Positions 43,477 through 52,728 of a stretch of 64,000 nucleotides of DNA are shown one piece after another. Location of the stretch: NCBI RefSeq assembly GCF_034929435.1, contig NZ_JAYFUM010000003.1, forward strand, positions 135,927 to 199,926, given 5' to 3'. The translations under genes were made by a program, and so were the position numbers. The stretch comes from Arcicella rigui (lineage in GTDB: Bacteria > Bacteroidota > Bacteroidia > Cytophagales > Spirosomataceae). The notes beneath the pieces are model-generated. The model searched no databases. It was not told where the DNA came from and was given only the letters and a program-made list of their open reading frames with translations. Position 1 is the stretch's first letter. Every line of letters starts with the position of its first letter.

Positions 43477-43752
43477 ATGTACTTAACTTCAGAAGTAAAG
43501 CAGGAGATTTTCGAATCTCGTGGACATGAGAAGTCAAAAATTGATACTGGTTCTGCAGAGTCTCAAATAGCTTTGTTTACTTTCAGAATCTCTCATTTGA
43601 CAGAACACTTAAAGAAAAATAAAAAAGACCACTCTACTCGTATGGGTCTTTTGAAGTTGGTTGGTAAGCGTAGAAGTTTGTTGGATTATTTAATCAAAAC
43701 AGATATTGCTCGTTACCGTGCTATCATTGCTGAACTCGGCATCAGAAAGTAA
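43477..43752 (+). CDS. rpsO: 30S ribosomal protein S15
   Basis: A 91-residue protein from the ATG at 43477 (MYLTSEVKQEIFE). An upstream in-frame TTG at 43471 is not needed. DTGSAESQIALFTFRISHLTEHLKKNKKDHSTRMGLLKLVGKRRSLLDYL is the S15 signature, which binds 16S rRNA and nucleates the platform of the 30S subunit. It lies before pnp, an arrangement shared with many bacteria. Confidence 0.97.
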   Translation: MYLTSEVKQEIFESRGHEKSKIDTGSAESQIALFTFRISHLTEHLKKNKKDHSTRMGLLKLVGKRRSLLDYLIKTDIARYRAIIAELGIRK

Positions 43753-43764
43753 TTCACTTTGCAA

Positions 43765-43794
43765 AGCAGGGAGTCTTGAAAAAGATTCCCTGCT
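43765..43794 (+). terminator. Stem-loop after rpsO
   Basis: Arms 43765-43776 and 43783-43794 (11 of 12 pairs), 13 bases after the rpsO stop. The stem is followed by TTACATTTTCC rather than a clean T-run. In enterobacteria the rpsO-pnp spacer carries a terminator and RNase processing sites; whether this one does is inference. Weaker complementary segments (GTTCGTCA near 43836, TGACGAAC near 43886) suggest a structured pnp leader. Confidence 0.6.
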
Positions 43795-43976
43795 TACATT
43801 TTCCTCTCTTTGGGTAATCGTCAATTTTATTGTAGTTCGTCAGAAAAGGAGTTTCTCTAAAACAATTTTAACGATAAATTGATTATTGACGAACAGAGAA
43901 TTAACGAAGCAACATCCAACTAAAACCTTTTACATTCAGTGAAGCATCAAATGCAAAGGGTAATCAATCAAAAACT

Positions 43977-46106
43977 ATGTCTTTTAACGTAATTACGAAA
44001 AAAATAACAATGCCCGATGGTAAAGAGATTACCATCGAAACAGGTAAACTCGCAAAACAGGCAGATGGCTCTGTGGTTGTGAGAAGCGGAAACATGATGC
44101 TTTTGGCAACGGTAGTATCCAGTACAACCGTAAAAGAAGGAACTGACTTTTTGCCACTTTCAGTTGATTATCAAGAAAAATTTGCTTCGGCTGGTAAAAT
44201 CCCAGGAGGTTTCTTACGTCGTGAATCAAGACTTTCTGACTACGAGATTTTAGTAAGCCGTTTGGTTGACAGAGCTCTACGTCCTACGTTCCCATCTGAT
44301 TATCACGCAGATACACAGGTAATGATTACAATGATTTCGGCTGATGCTGAAGTTACTCCTGATGCTTTTGCAGGTTTAGCCGCAGCCGCTTGTTTGGCAG
44401 TGTCGGATATTCCTTTCAACGGACCAATTTCTGAAGTACGTGTTGCCAAAATTAATGGAGAGTTTGTCATCAACCCTTTATCTTCTCAAATTCCTTCTGC
44501 TGATTTAGAATTATTAGTTGCGGCTAATATGAATGATATTTTGATGGTAGAAGGTGAAGGAAATGAAATTTCTGAGGCTGATATGTTAACAGCTTTGAAA
44601 ATTGCTCATGATGCTATCAAAATTCAGTGTGCAGCTTTAATCGAATTAACAGCTGAAACTGGTAAAACTGAGAAAAGAGTTTATAATCATGAAACTCATG
44701 ATGAAGAATTGAAAAAATACCTTTGGGATACTTATTTTACCAAATTTTACGAAGCGGTAAAATTAGCTAACCCAAGCAAAAGTGGTCGTAAAGAAACTTT
44801 CAAAGCTATTGAAGAAGAGTACTTTGCTTCATTGCCAGAAGATACAACTGTCAATAAAACTTTGGCAAAATGGTACTTCCACGATATTGAAAAAGAAGCG
44901 GCTCGTCAATTGGTATTAAACGAACGTTATCGTTTGGATGGTCGTAAATTAGATGAAATTCGTCAAATTACTTGTGAAGTAGATTACTTACCTTCTCCAC
45001 ACGGTTCGGCAGTATTTACTCGTGGCGAAACGCAATCACTTACCACAGTAACATTAGGTACAAAATTAGATGAGCAAATTGTTGACCAAGCAATGACATC
45101 TGGTTATAACCGTTTTATGTTACACTACAACTTCCCAGGATTCTCAACAGGTGAAGTAAAACCAAACAGAGGTCCGGGTCGTCGTGAAATTGGTCATGGT
45201 AATTTAGCCATGCGTGCTATTAAAAAAGTACTTCCTCCTGACGCAGATAATCCATATACTATTCGTGTAGTTTCTGATATTTTAGAATCAAACGGTTCGT
45301 CTTCAATGGCAACAGTTTGTGCAGGTACTTTAGCCTTGATGGATGCTGGTGTAAAAATCAAAGCTCCTGTTTCAGGTATTGCGATGGGTTTAATTTCGGA
45401 TGCAACAACTGGAAAATATGCGGTTCTTTCAGATATCTTAGGCGATGAAGACCATTTAGGTGATATGGACTTCAAAGTTACTGGTACTGAAAACGGTATT
45501 ACGGCTTGCCAAATGGATATTAAAGTAGATGGACTTTCTTATGAAGTTTTAGCAGAAGCTTTAGACCAAGCAAAACGTGGACGTTTGCATATTTTAGGTA
45601 AAATGAAGGAAGCGATTGAAACTTCAAGACCTGAAATGAAACCTCATACACCAAGAGCGATGGTTATCAAAATCTTGAAAGACCAAATTGGTGCGGTAAT
45701 CGGGCCGGGTGGTAAAATTGTTCAAGATATTCAAAAGCAATCTGGTGCTACGGTAACTATTGAAGAAAAACCTGATGGTGGTTATGTTTCGATTTTCTCT
45801 TCAAACAAAGAGTCGATGGACAAAGCCGTTGCGATGGTAAAAGGTATTGTAATGATTCCTGAAGAAGGTGAAGTTTATGATGGTACTGTAAAATCAATTA
45901 TGCCTTTCGGAGCATTTGTTGAGTTCTTACCGGGTAAAGATGGTTTACTACACATTTCTGAAATCAAATGGGAACGTTTAGAAACCGTTGATGGAGTTTT
46001 ACAAATCGGTGAGAAAATCAAAGTAAAATTGATTGAAATTGATAAGAAAACTGGCAAATTCCGTTTATCACGCAAAGTACTTTTACCAAAACCAGAAAAG
46101 AATTAG
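43977..46106 (+). CDS. pnp: Polyribonucleotide nucleotidyltransferase
   Basis: A 709-residue 3'-5' phosphorolytic exoribonuclease. It has two RNase PH-like domains (~1-220 and ~320-550; GGFLRRESRLSDYEILVSRLVDRALRP and HYNFPGFSTGEVKPNRGPGRREIGHG), a helical linker, a KH domain (~560-620, IGAVIGPGGKIVQDIQKQSGA) and an S1 domain (~630-700, YDGTVKSIMPFGAFVEFLPGKDGLLHISEI). Complete and typical. It forms a trimer for mRNA decay. Placed between rpsO and rpoD. Confidence 0.97.
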   Translation: MSFNVITKKITMPDGKEITIETGKLAKQADGSVVVRSGNMMLLATVVSSTTVKEGTDFLPLSVDYQEKFASAGKIPGGFLRRESRLSDYEILVSRLVDRALRPTFPSDYHADTQVMITMISADAEVTPDAFAGLAAAACLAVSDIPFNGPISEVRVAKINGEFVINPLSSQIPSADLELLVAANMNDILMVEGEGNEISEADMLTALKIAHDAIKIQCAALIELTAETGKTEKRVYNHETHDEELKKYLWDTYFTKFYEAVKLANPSKSGRKETFKAIEEEYFASLPEDTTVNKTLAKWYFHDIEKEAARQLVLNERYRLDGRKLDEIRQITCEVDYLPSPHGSAVFTRGETQSLTTVTLGTKLDEQIVDQAMTSGYNRFMLHYNFPGFSTGEVKPNRGPGRREIGHGNLAMRAIKKVLPPDADNPYTIRVVSDILESNGSSSMATVCAGTLALMDAGVKIKAPVSGIAMGLISDATTGKYAVLSDILGDEDHLGDMDFKVTGTENGITACQMDIKVDGLSYEVLAEALDQAKRGRLHILGKMKEAIETSRPEMKPHTPRAMVIKILKDQIGAVIGPGGKIVQDIQKQSGATVTIEEKPDGGYVSIFSSNKESMDKAVAMVKGIVMIPEEGEVYDGTVKSIMPFGAFVEFLPGKDGLLHISEIKWERLETVDGVLQIGEKIKVKLIEIDKKTGKFRLSRKVLLPKPEKN

Positions 46107-46255
46107 AACAAATCCAAATCTTCTGACGTTATTTAAATAACGATTATAAATATTTCTTTACCAAACGATTATATTCTGAACATTTTGTCTTTATATAATT
46201 GTTTGGTTTTTACGTTAGGATTTGTTAACCAATTTAATAATATAACAAGTATAAT

Positions 46256-47119
46256 ATGAGACAGCTAAAAATTAGTAAGCAAATTACTAACAGAGAGAGT
46301 CAATCCCTTGATAAATATTTACAGGAGATTGGTAAGGTGGATTTGTTGACACCAGAGGAGGAGGTTATTTTAGCTCAAAAAATTCGTGATGGAGACCAAC
46401 TTTCTTTAGAAAGACTAACGAAAGCAAACCTTCGTTTTGTGGTATCCGTAGCAAAACAGTATCAAAATCAAGGACTTAGTTTAGGAGATTTAATTAATGA
46501 AGGAAATTTAGGTTTGATTAAAGCGGCTCAACGCTTTGATGAAACTCGTGGTTTTAAATTTATTTCTTATGCCGTTTGGTGGATTCGTCAATCGATTTTG
46601 CAAGCTTTAGCTGAGCAGTCTCGTATTGTGCGTTTGCCTTTAAACCGTGTAGGTTCGTTAAATAAAATTTCAAAAACTTTTTCTGAGTTAGAACAAAAAT
46701 TTGAGCGTGAGCCTACTCCAGAAGAATTAGCTGAAGTATTAGAAATTTCAACTGGTGAAGTAGTAGATACTTTGAAGATTTCGGGTCGTCATGTTTCTAT
46801 GGATGCTCCATTCGTACAAGGTGAAGAAAACTCTTTGTTGGACGTTTTAGAAAATGATGGTGAAGATAAACCAGATTCTGGACTTATCAATGATTCTCTT
46901 CGCCGTGAAGTACAAAGAGCTTTGTCAACTTTAACACAACGTGAAGCGGATGTTGTTACTTTGTATTTTGGATTGAATGGTGAACATGCGATGACTTTAG
47001 AGGAAATTGGAGAGAAATTCAATTTGACTCGTGAACGTGTTCGTCAAATCAAAGAAAAAGCAATTCGTCGTTTGAGACATACTTCAAGAAGTAAAGCTTT
47101 GAAAACTTATCTTGGATAG
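46256..47119 (+). CDS. rpoD: Primary sigma-70 factor of RNA polymerase
   Basis: A 287-residue sigma factor without region 1.1, as in other Bacteroidota. Region 1.2 starts DKYLQEIGKVDLLTPEEEV. Region 2 includes GDLINEGNLGLIKAAQRFDETRGFKFISYAVWWIRQSI, region 3 includes LNKISKTFSELEQKFEREPTPEEL, and region 4 ends TLEEIGEKFNLTRERVRQIKEKAIRRLR. It directs transcription from TTTG/TAnnTTTG promoters, many of which are visible in this window. Follows pnp by 149 bases. Confidence 0.96.
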   Translation: MRQLKISKQITNRESQSLDKYLQEIGKVDLLTPEEEVILAQKIRDGDQLSLERLTKANLRFVVSVAKQYQNQGLSLGDLINEGNLGLIKAAQRFDETRGFKFISYAVWWIRQSILQALAEQSRIVRLPLNRVGSLNKISKTFSELEQKFEREPTPEELAEVLEISTGEVVDTLKISGRHVSMDAPFVQGEENSLLDVLENDGEDKPDSGLINDSLRREVQRALSTLTQREADVVTLYFGLNGEHAMTLEEIGEKFNLTRERVRQIKEKAIRRLRHTSRSKALKTYLG

Positions 47120-47135
47120 TTTTTGACATTGGGAT

Positions 47136-47312
47136 TTAAGACTAAAGGACTTAATGACTTTAGACTGAAAGACTTGAAGACTTTAGGATTATTAGATTTA
47201 ACCTATAAGTCCCTTAGTCTTCAAGTCTTTTAGTGATTAAGTCCTTCGTTTTTTTAGTCTTTTCAAATCATAAGGTCATTAAGTCTTCCAATCTTTAAGT
47301 CCTTTAGTCCTT
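47136..47312. repeat. Short-motif repeat patch, AAGTC/GACTT
   Basis: The left part carries repeated GACTTNA and AGACTNNAGGACTT units. The right part, from ~47206, carries their complements (AAGTCCNTTAGTCTTNAAGTC), so the patch is both repetitive and self-complementary over ~175 bases. It fills the space between rpoD and the dCMP deaminase gene and runs into the latter's stop codon. Confidence 0.75.
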
Positions 47313-47762
47313 CTTGTATCTAACAACTTCTACCCCAAATTTTTTCAAAAATTCAACTCCTTCGTCTTTAGGAATTCCTTTGTATTCAGCATAAGAATTC
47401 AAATAAACTACTTTGGCAACTTTCATTGTATAGATTACCCTTGCACAAGCGATACAAGGTGAAAGCGTTACATAAATAGTTGAACCTTCGATACTTGAGC
47501 CATTTTTTACAGCATACAAAATAGCATTTTGTTCGGCATGAAGAGCCAAAGAACAACTTCCTTTTGAATCTCTTTCACAACCTTCTCTTGGGAATTCTAT
47601 ATCACAATTGTGCGTTCCTGCGGGTGGGCCATTATAGCCAATCGAAATAATTCTTGTATCTTTTGTCAATACCGCTCCTACTTGAGCTTTCACACAATGC
47701 GAACGCTGTGCAAGATTGACAGCCAAATCCATGAAAATATCATCAAAAGCTGGTTTCTGCAT
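47304..47762 (-). CDS. dCMP/cytidine deaminase family protein (ComEB-like)
   Basis: A 152-residue zinc deaminase. The first zinc ligand and catalytic Glu are in LHAEQNAILYAV (HAE). The two cysteine ligands are in LSPCIACARVIY (PCxxC). The extra Cys/His-rich insert (HNCDIEFPREGCERDSKGSC) is typical of deoxycytidylate deaminases, which convert dCMP to dUMP for dTTP supply. It is 80 bases after the SlyD-like gene. Its 3' end merges with a repeat patch. Confidence 0.92.
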   Translation of the reverse strand: MQKPAFDDIFMDLAVNLAQRSHCVKAQVGAVLTKDTRIISIGYNGPPAGTHNCDIEFPREGCERDSKGSCSLALHAEQNAILYAVKNGSSIEGSTIYVTLSPCIACARVIYTMKVAKVVYLNSYAEYKGIPKDEGVEFLKKFGVEVVRYKKD

Positions 47763-47780
47763 TCTTTTTGAGTTTATGAA

Positions 47781-47839
47781 TTTATGGATTTAAAGTTTAT
47801 AAGTAAATAAATTAAACTCATAAACTTTAAATCCATGAA
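47781..47839. terminator. Imperfect hairpin downstream of the SlyD-like gene
   Basis: Arms 47781-47800 and 47820-47839 pair over ~20 bases with one or two mismatches, just after the stop at 47843. It may end that transcript, or act as a processing site before the deaminase gene. Confidence 0.55.
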
Positions 47840-47842
47840 CTA

Positions 47843-48355
47843 TTAATGATGTACTCCGCCATCGCCATGCACGTGACCATGGTCTAATTCAGAAGGAGTA
47901 GCTTCTCTAACAGCTACAATTGTTCCTTTGAAAAACATTTCTTTATCAACCAAAGGATGATTAAAATCCATTCTTACAAAAGTATCTTGAACATCAATAA
48001 TTCTGCCATTCAAACGATTACCAGCATCGTCAGTCATTGGTAAAACATTACCAATTTCAAGCATTTCTTCTACGTATTCGCCATCAACTTTAAAAATTTC
48101 TTTTGGAAGTTCTACAACTGCTGCTGGGTCGTACTCGCCATATCCTTCTTCGGCAGGAATTGAAAACTCAAATCCATCACCAGCCGAAAGTCCTTGAATT
48201 TTTTCTTCAAAGGCTTCTGGTAAACCGCTTAATCCATGAATAAAGACCATCGGTTCGTCTTGCTCAACGGTTTCAATTAATTCTTTTTGGCCTTCAGCAT
48301 CAGTGACTGTTAGCTCATACACCAAGGTAACAACCTTTTCATTTGAAATTTGCAT
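47843..48355 (-). CDS. SlyD-like FKBP-type peptidyl-prolyl cis-trans isomerase
   Basis: A 170-residue protein from the ATG at 48355 (MQISNEKVVTLVYELTV is the family start; a TTG 17 codons upstream is unlikely). The FKBP domain is interrupted by the IF chaperone flap (~75-125, FSIPAEEGYGEYDPAAVVELPKEIF). VFIHGLSGLPEAFEEKIQGLSAGD is the FKBP core. The C terminus is His-rich (ELDHGHVHGDGGVHH), suggesting nickel or zinc binding as in SlyD. Cytoplasmic folding helper and possible metallochaperone. Confidence 0.92.
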   Translation of the reverse strand: MQISNEKVVTLVYELTVTDAEGQKELIETVEQDEPMVFIHGLSGLPEAFEEKIQGLSAGDGFEFSIPAEEGYGEYDPAAVVELPKEIFKVDGEYVEEMLEIGNVLPMTDDAGNRLNGRIIDVQDTFVRMDFNHPLVDKEMFFKGTIVAVREATPSELDHGHVHGDGGVHH

Positions 48356-48428
48356 TGTACTAAGTTTTTGATAGTGTTTTCGTTGAGGATTCTCTATTTG
48401 CCACAAACGTAAGGGTTTTTCCTTAACT

Positions 48429-48448
48429 TTATGGTTTGAGAACCATAA
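48429..48448. other. Short hairpin just upstream of the TTG-started acpH-like gene
   Basis: TTATGGTT - TGAG - AACCATAA, a perfect 8-base stem ending 12 bases before the TTG start, followed by an A-run. It could influence initiation, or act as a terminator for minus-strand transcription entering from the right. Confidence 0.45.
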
Positions 48449-48460
48449 AAAAATCGAAAT

Positions 48461-49066
48461 TTGAATTTTTTAGCACATATTTACCTTTCTGGCGATAATA
48501 ATGATATTAAAATCGGGAATTTCTTAGGTGACTTTGTAAAAGGCAATCTCGATAATATTCATAACTCACATATTAAAAAAGAAGTTCTTCAAGGCATTGC
48601 TTTGCATAGAGCTATTGACTCTTTTACTGATTCTCATGAAGTAGTAAAACAAAGTATTGAAAGACTTCACCCAAAATATCATAAGTTTTCTGGGATTGTG
48701 GTAGATATGTTTTATGATCATATTTTTGCAAAAAATTTCTCTGAATACTCTTCCATACCACTTACTGCATTCAGTCAAACTTTTTATCAATTACTCATAG
48801 AAAGAAAAGAGGAAATTCCTAAAAGTATGGACAGATTGGTAAATTCCATGATTTCAAGAGATTGGTTGAGTAATTATGCCAACTACGAGGGAATCGAATG
48901 GTCATTAAGAGGAATTTCACAACGCTTAAAATTTAAATCGGGAATAGAATTCGCCGTGGAAGATTTAAAAAATGATTACGAATTGTATAAAAAAGAGTTT
49001 GACATCTTTTTCCCTACATTAATTAACTACTGTCAAGTATTTTTAGCTCAACAAAAAAATGCCTAA
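48461..49066 (+). CDS. Acyl carrier protein phosphodiesterase (AcpH/DUF479) family
   Basis: A 201-residue helical hydrolase that removes phosphopantetheine from acyl carrier protein. The N terminus MNFLAHIYLS is the family start and is encoded from a TTG at 48461; no ATG is available. FLGDFVKGN and ALHRAIDSFTDSH are conserved, as is GIVVDMFYDHIFAKN with the HD-like metal ligands. It overlaps holA by 8 bases. Confidence 0.9.
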   Translation: MNFLAHIYLSGDNNDIKIGNFLGDFVKGNLDNIHNSHIKKEVLQGIALHRAIDSFTDSHEVVKQSIERLHPKYHKFSGIVVDMFYDHIFAKNFSEYSSIPLTAFSQTFYQLLIERKEEIPKSMDRLVNSMISRDWLSNYANYEGIEWSLRGISQRLKFKSGIEFAVEDLKNDYELYKKEFDIFFPTLINYCQVFLAQQKNA

Positions 49067-50078
49067 ATCAAGTACCGAAGTTTTAAAAGATTTAAAGAAA
49101 AAACAATACGCTCCCTTGTATATTTTACATGGCGACGAGCCTTATTATATAGAAAAAGTCGGCAATTATTTAGAAGAACACGCCCTTAGTCCTGCGGATA
49201 GAAGTTTCAATCAATTCATACTTTTTGGCAAAGATGTAAATGTACCTTCATTACTTTCGTATGTGAAGCGTTTTCCGATGATGGCTGATAAACAATTAGT
49301 TATTGTAAAAGAGGCTCAGAGTATTCAAGGAATTGAACAAAAAGAAATGCAATTGGCATTAGAAAATTATGCCAAAAACCCTTTGAATTCAAGTATTCTG
49401 GTGCTGATGTTCAAAGATGCCGTTGATGAAAGAAAGGCATGGGTAAAAGCATTTGATAAAAATGGCGTAGTGATGCCATCAAAAAAACTTTACGATAATA
49501 AATTGCCCGATTGGATTTTAGAATATTGCCATGAACAAGGACTGAAAATCAGTAGAAAGGCAATTGAAATGCTGGTTGAAAATGTGGGAAATGATTTAAA
49601 AAGATTAGCTTCTGAAATCAATAAAATCGTTTTGAATCTACGAGTAGATGAGGAAATTAATGCACAAGTAGTTGAAAAATTTGTCGGAATCAGCAAAGAG
49701 TATAATTATTTTGAATTTCAGAAAGCCTTAATCAACCGTGATGTGTTGAAAGCCAACCAAATTGTCAACTTTTTTGCTGCTAATCCAAAAGACAATCCCA
49801 TCGCTCCGATTGTGCTAATGCTTTTCAATTTTTTCTCTAAAGTATTACTCACGCATGTTACGCCTGATAAATCTGAAAAAAACTTAGCGACTGTCTTGGG
49901 AGTTAATCCATTTTTCACCAAAGACTATTCATTGGCGGTTAGAAACTATAATTTGATGAAAGTGATTCATATAATCAATGAAATTAAAAAATTAGAATTA
50001 AAATCAAAAGGTATCGAAGGTGGCTCATGGTCGGATGCTGAGGCTTTAAGGGAAATGACTTTTAAGATTTTACATTAA
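49059..50078 (+). CDS. holA: DNA polymerase III subunit delta
   Basis: A 339-residue clamp-loader subunit. The N-terminal segment PLYILHGDEPYYIEKVGNYLEEHAL matches the family, as do RFPMMADKQLVIVKEAQ and the central ISRKAIEMLVENVGNDLKRLASEINKIVL. It opens the beta clamp. Starts inside the acpH-like gene (8-base overlap), so translation is coupled. Normal length. Confidence 0.94.
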   Translation: MPKSSTEVLKDLKKKQYAPLYILHGDEPYYIEKVGNYLEEHALSPADRSFNQFILFGKDVNVPSLLSYVKRFPMMADKQLVIVKEAQSIQGIEQKEMQLALENYAKNPLNSSILVLMFKDAVDERKAWVKAFDKNGVVMPSKKLYDNKLPDWILEYCHEQGLKISRKAIEMLVENVGNDLKRLASEINKIVLNLRVDEEINAQVVEKFVGISKEYNYFEFQKALINRDVLKANQIVNFFAANPKDNPIAPIVLMLFNFFSKVLLTHVTPDKSEKNLATVLGVNPFFTKDYSLAVRNYNLMKVIHIINEIKKLELKSKGIEGGSWSDAEALREMTFKILH

Positions 50079-50303
50079 AGTTAATCGTTTTATCAAGTTC
50101 AGGATATTATCACAATTCAATACAAGTAATGTACTCTATGTAATCGGAGTCATTATTTCCATAAATATTTGATAATTAGCAAATTGAAGTACCAATCAGC
50201 AAACGCTGTTTACTAAACAGTATTTAAGAGGCTTTGTAGGGTAAAGGATAAAACCATTTTATTTCTTAAATTAGTGGAATTAATTCACTTAATTTATCAC
50301 TTC

Positions 50304-52658
50304 ATGACCAACAAAAACTTTTACTCATTGCTTTTGCTGATTGTTTTTTGTGTCCCAGCGATGGCACAACAATCAAGTCAGTACAATGGTAACACTCGTT
50401 TTGAACAAATGGGAAATATGTTGCCTACACCCAATGCTTATCGAACGGCTTCGGGAGCTCCCGGAAAAAGCTATTGGCAAAACCGAGCAGACTACGACAT
50501 CAAAGCAGAATTGAATGATGCCAATCAATCAATGACAGCCTCTGAAGTAATTACCTACAAAAACTTCTCGCCAGACGAACTTACTTATTTGTGGGTTCAA
50601 CTTGACCAAAACAATTTCCAGAAAAATGGTATTGCTCAATTAACACAAACATCAAGTTTGAGTGATAGAGGTACTTCATTTGGTAGATTGAGTAGTTCAA
50701 CGGGGCTTTTATCTCCAAAAGAGTATGGCTACAAAATTACTTCGGTAAAAGACAAAGCAGGCAATGCTTTGAAATATACCATCAATGAAACAATGATGAG
50801 AATTGATTTACCGACTCCATTAAAATCTGGCGGAATCTTCACATTTTCAATTGATTGGAATTTTAATATCACAGATGCTATCGCAACACGAGCCAGAAGT
50901 GGTTATGAGTTTTTCCCTAAAGATGGAAATTACTTGTACGAAATGGCTCAGTGGTTTCCAAGAATGTGTGTGTATGACGACGTAAACGGCTGGCAACACA
51001 AACAATTTTTAGGACAAGGCGAATTTACTGTTCCATTCGGCGACTATAAAGTAAGTATCACTGCTCCAAATGATTTTGTCGTTTTGGGAACTGGAGAATT
51101 ACAAAATCCTGCACAAGTACTTTCGGCAACACAAATTAAAAGATTAGAGCAAGCCAAAAATGCTACTCGTCCTGTATTGATTGTAACACAAGACGAAGCA
51201 ACAGCTGCTGAAAAATCAAAACCAAGTGGTAAGAAAACTTGGGTTTTTGCAGCACAAAATGTAAGAGATTTCGCTTTTGCTGGTTCAAGAAAATTTCTTT
51301 GGGATGCCATGCAAGTAGATATTGAAGGTAAAAAAGTATGGGCAATGTCAGCTTATCCAAAAGAAGCTAATCCACTTTGGGGACAATACTCTACTATGTT
51401 GGTAGCACATACTTTACGCTCATATTCAAAGAAAACAATTCCTTATCCCTACCCTGTTGCACAATCAATTCATGGGCCTGTGGGCGGAATGGAATATCCG
51501 ATGATGTCTTTCAACGGAGCAAGACCAGAAGCTGATGGTACTTATTCAGAAGGTACTAAAAACTTTTTGATTGGTGTAGTTATCCATGAAGTAGGTCATA
51601 ACTTCTTCCCGATGATTATCAATTCAGACGAACGTCAATGGTCGTGGATGGATGAAGGTTTGAATACTTTCTGCGAGCAAATGGCTGAAAAAGAATGGGA
51701 TAGAAATTTTGATGCTTCTGGTGAGCCACAAGACATTGTGCCTTATATGAAAACCGACAAAAGCCAACAAGTACCAATTATGTCGAGTTCAGACAATATC
51801 ATGGCTTTTGGACCAAACGCTTATACAAAACCTGCAACAGCTTTGAATATTTTGAGAGAAACTGTAATGGGCAGAGAATTATTTGATGCTGCTTTCAAAG
51901 AGTACGCTCGCCGTTGGGCATTTAAGCACCCAACTCCTCAAGACTTTTTCCGTACTATGGAAGATGCTTCGGGTGTAGATTTAGATTGGTTCTGGAAAGG
52001 TTGGTTCTATGGAGTTGAACCTGTGGATTTATCTTTAGAAAATGTAGAATGGTTTGGTATTGACAATCTTTCACCAGAAAAGAAAAATGAAAATGCCAAA
52101 GCTGAGGCTGAAGCGAAACGTCAGACGATGAGTAATATTCGTAACAAAACGGATATTCCCAAAACTGTGGTAGAAGAAAATCCTGACATGAGAGATTTTT
52201 ATAATAGCTACAATAAATTTGCGACAAGTGAAGCCGACAAAAAGAGATTTGAGCAAACTGTTGCAAGCTTGAACGAAGATGAGAAAAAATTGGTAGAAAG
52301 TAATAAAAATTTCTACGTACTAAACGTAAAAAATGTAGGAGGTTTGCCTATGCCAGTAATCGTAAAAGCTAATTATGAAGATGGAACAAGCGAAGTATTC
52401 CGTTTCCCTGCTGAAATCTGGCGTTTGAACGATAAAGAAATTAAGAAAGTAATTCCTACTGATAAAAAAGTAACGAATTGGGTACTTGACCCATTCTTGG
52501 AAACAGCGGATATTGATACAAAATCGAATATTTTCCCAAGAGAGCCAGAGCAACCAACTCGTTTCCAAGTATTTAAACAAAATAGACCTGCTCAACCAAA
52601 CCCTATGCAATTACAAAAGCAGACACAAGGTGGAGCAATTCAAGGAGCTAAAAACTAA
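50304..52658 (+). CDS. M1 family aminopeptidase-like metalloprotease
   Basis: A 784-residue exported protein from the ATG at 50304, which gives a clean signal peptide (SLLLLIVFCVPAMAQQ); a GTG at 50274 would add 10 residues. The M1 fold is shown by the substrate-binding GGMEYP (GAMEN equivalent), the zinc site VIHEVGHNFFPMI (HExxH) and WMDEGLNTFCEQMAEKEW with the third ligand Glu. The C-terminal part is charged and low in complexity. Probably trims peptides in the periplasm. Standalone, ending at a strong terminator. Confidence 0.94.
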   Translation: MTNKNFYSLLLLIVFCVPAMAQQSSQYNGNTRFEQMGNMLPTPNAYRTASGAPGKSYWQNRADYDIKAELNDANQSMTASEVITYKNFSPDELTYLWVQLDQNNFQKNGIAQLTQTSSLSDRGTSFGRLSSSTGLLSPKEYGYKITSVKDKAGNALKYTINETMMRIDLPTPLKSGGIFTFSIDWNFNITDAIATRARSGYEFFPKDGNYLYEMAQWFPRMCVYDDVNGWQHKQFLGQGEFTVPFGDYKVSITAPNDFVVLGTGELQNPAQVLSATQIKRLEQAKNATRPVLIVTQDEATAAEKSKPSGKKTWVFAAQNVRDFAFAGSRKFLWDAMQVDIEGKKVWAMSAYPKEANPLWGQYSTMLVAHTLRSYSKKTIPYPYPVAQSIHGPVGGMEYPMMSFNGARPEADGTYSEGTKNFLIGVVIHEVGHNFFPMIINSDERQWSWMDEGLNTFCEQMAEKEWDRNFDASGEPQDIVPYMKTDKSQQVPIMSSSDNIMAFGPNAYTKPATALNILRETVMGRELFDAAFKEYARRWAFKHPTPQDFFRTMEDASGVDLDWFWKGWFYGVEPVDLSLENVEWFGIDNLSPEKKNENAKAEAEAKRQTMSNIRNKTDIPKTVVEENPDMRDFYNSYNKFATSEADKKRFEQTVASLNEDEKKLVESNKNFYVLNVKNVGGLPMPVIVKANYEDGTSEVFRFPAEIWRLNDKEIKKVIPTDKKVTNWVLDPFLETADIDTKSNIFPREPEQPTRFQVFKQNRPAQPNPMQLQKQTQGGAIQGAKN

Positions 52659-52685
52659 TATTTTTTAGTATAAAATTTTACTCAT

Positions 52686-52720
52686 AAAAATCCCGAACAG
52701 CATTGTTCGGGATTTTTTTT
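52686..52720. terminator. Terminator after the M1 gene
   Basis: Perfect 14-base arms (52686-52699 and 52704-52717), loop GCAT, followed by a T-run and preceded by an A-run; shared with the convergent DoxX gene. Confidence 0.92.
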
Positions 52721-52728
52721 TACAGAAA

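Noticed and set aside
47136..47312. A CRISPR array
   Set aside because: The repeats are short, irregular and without constant spacers, and no cas genes are present.
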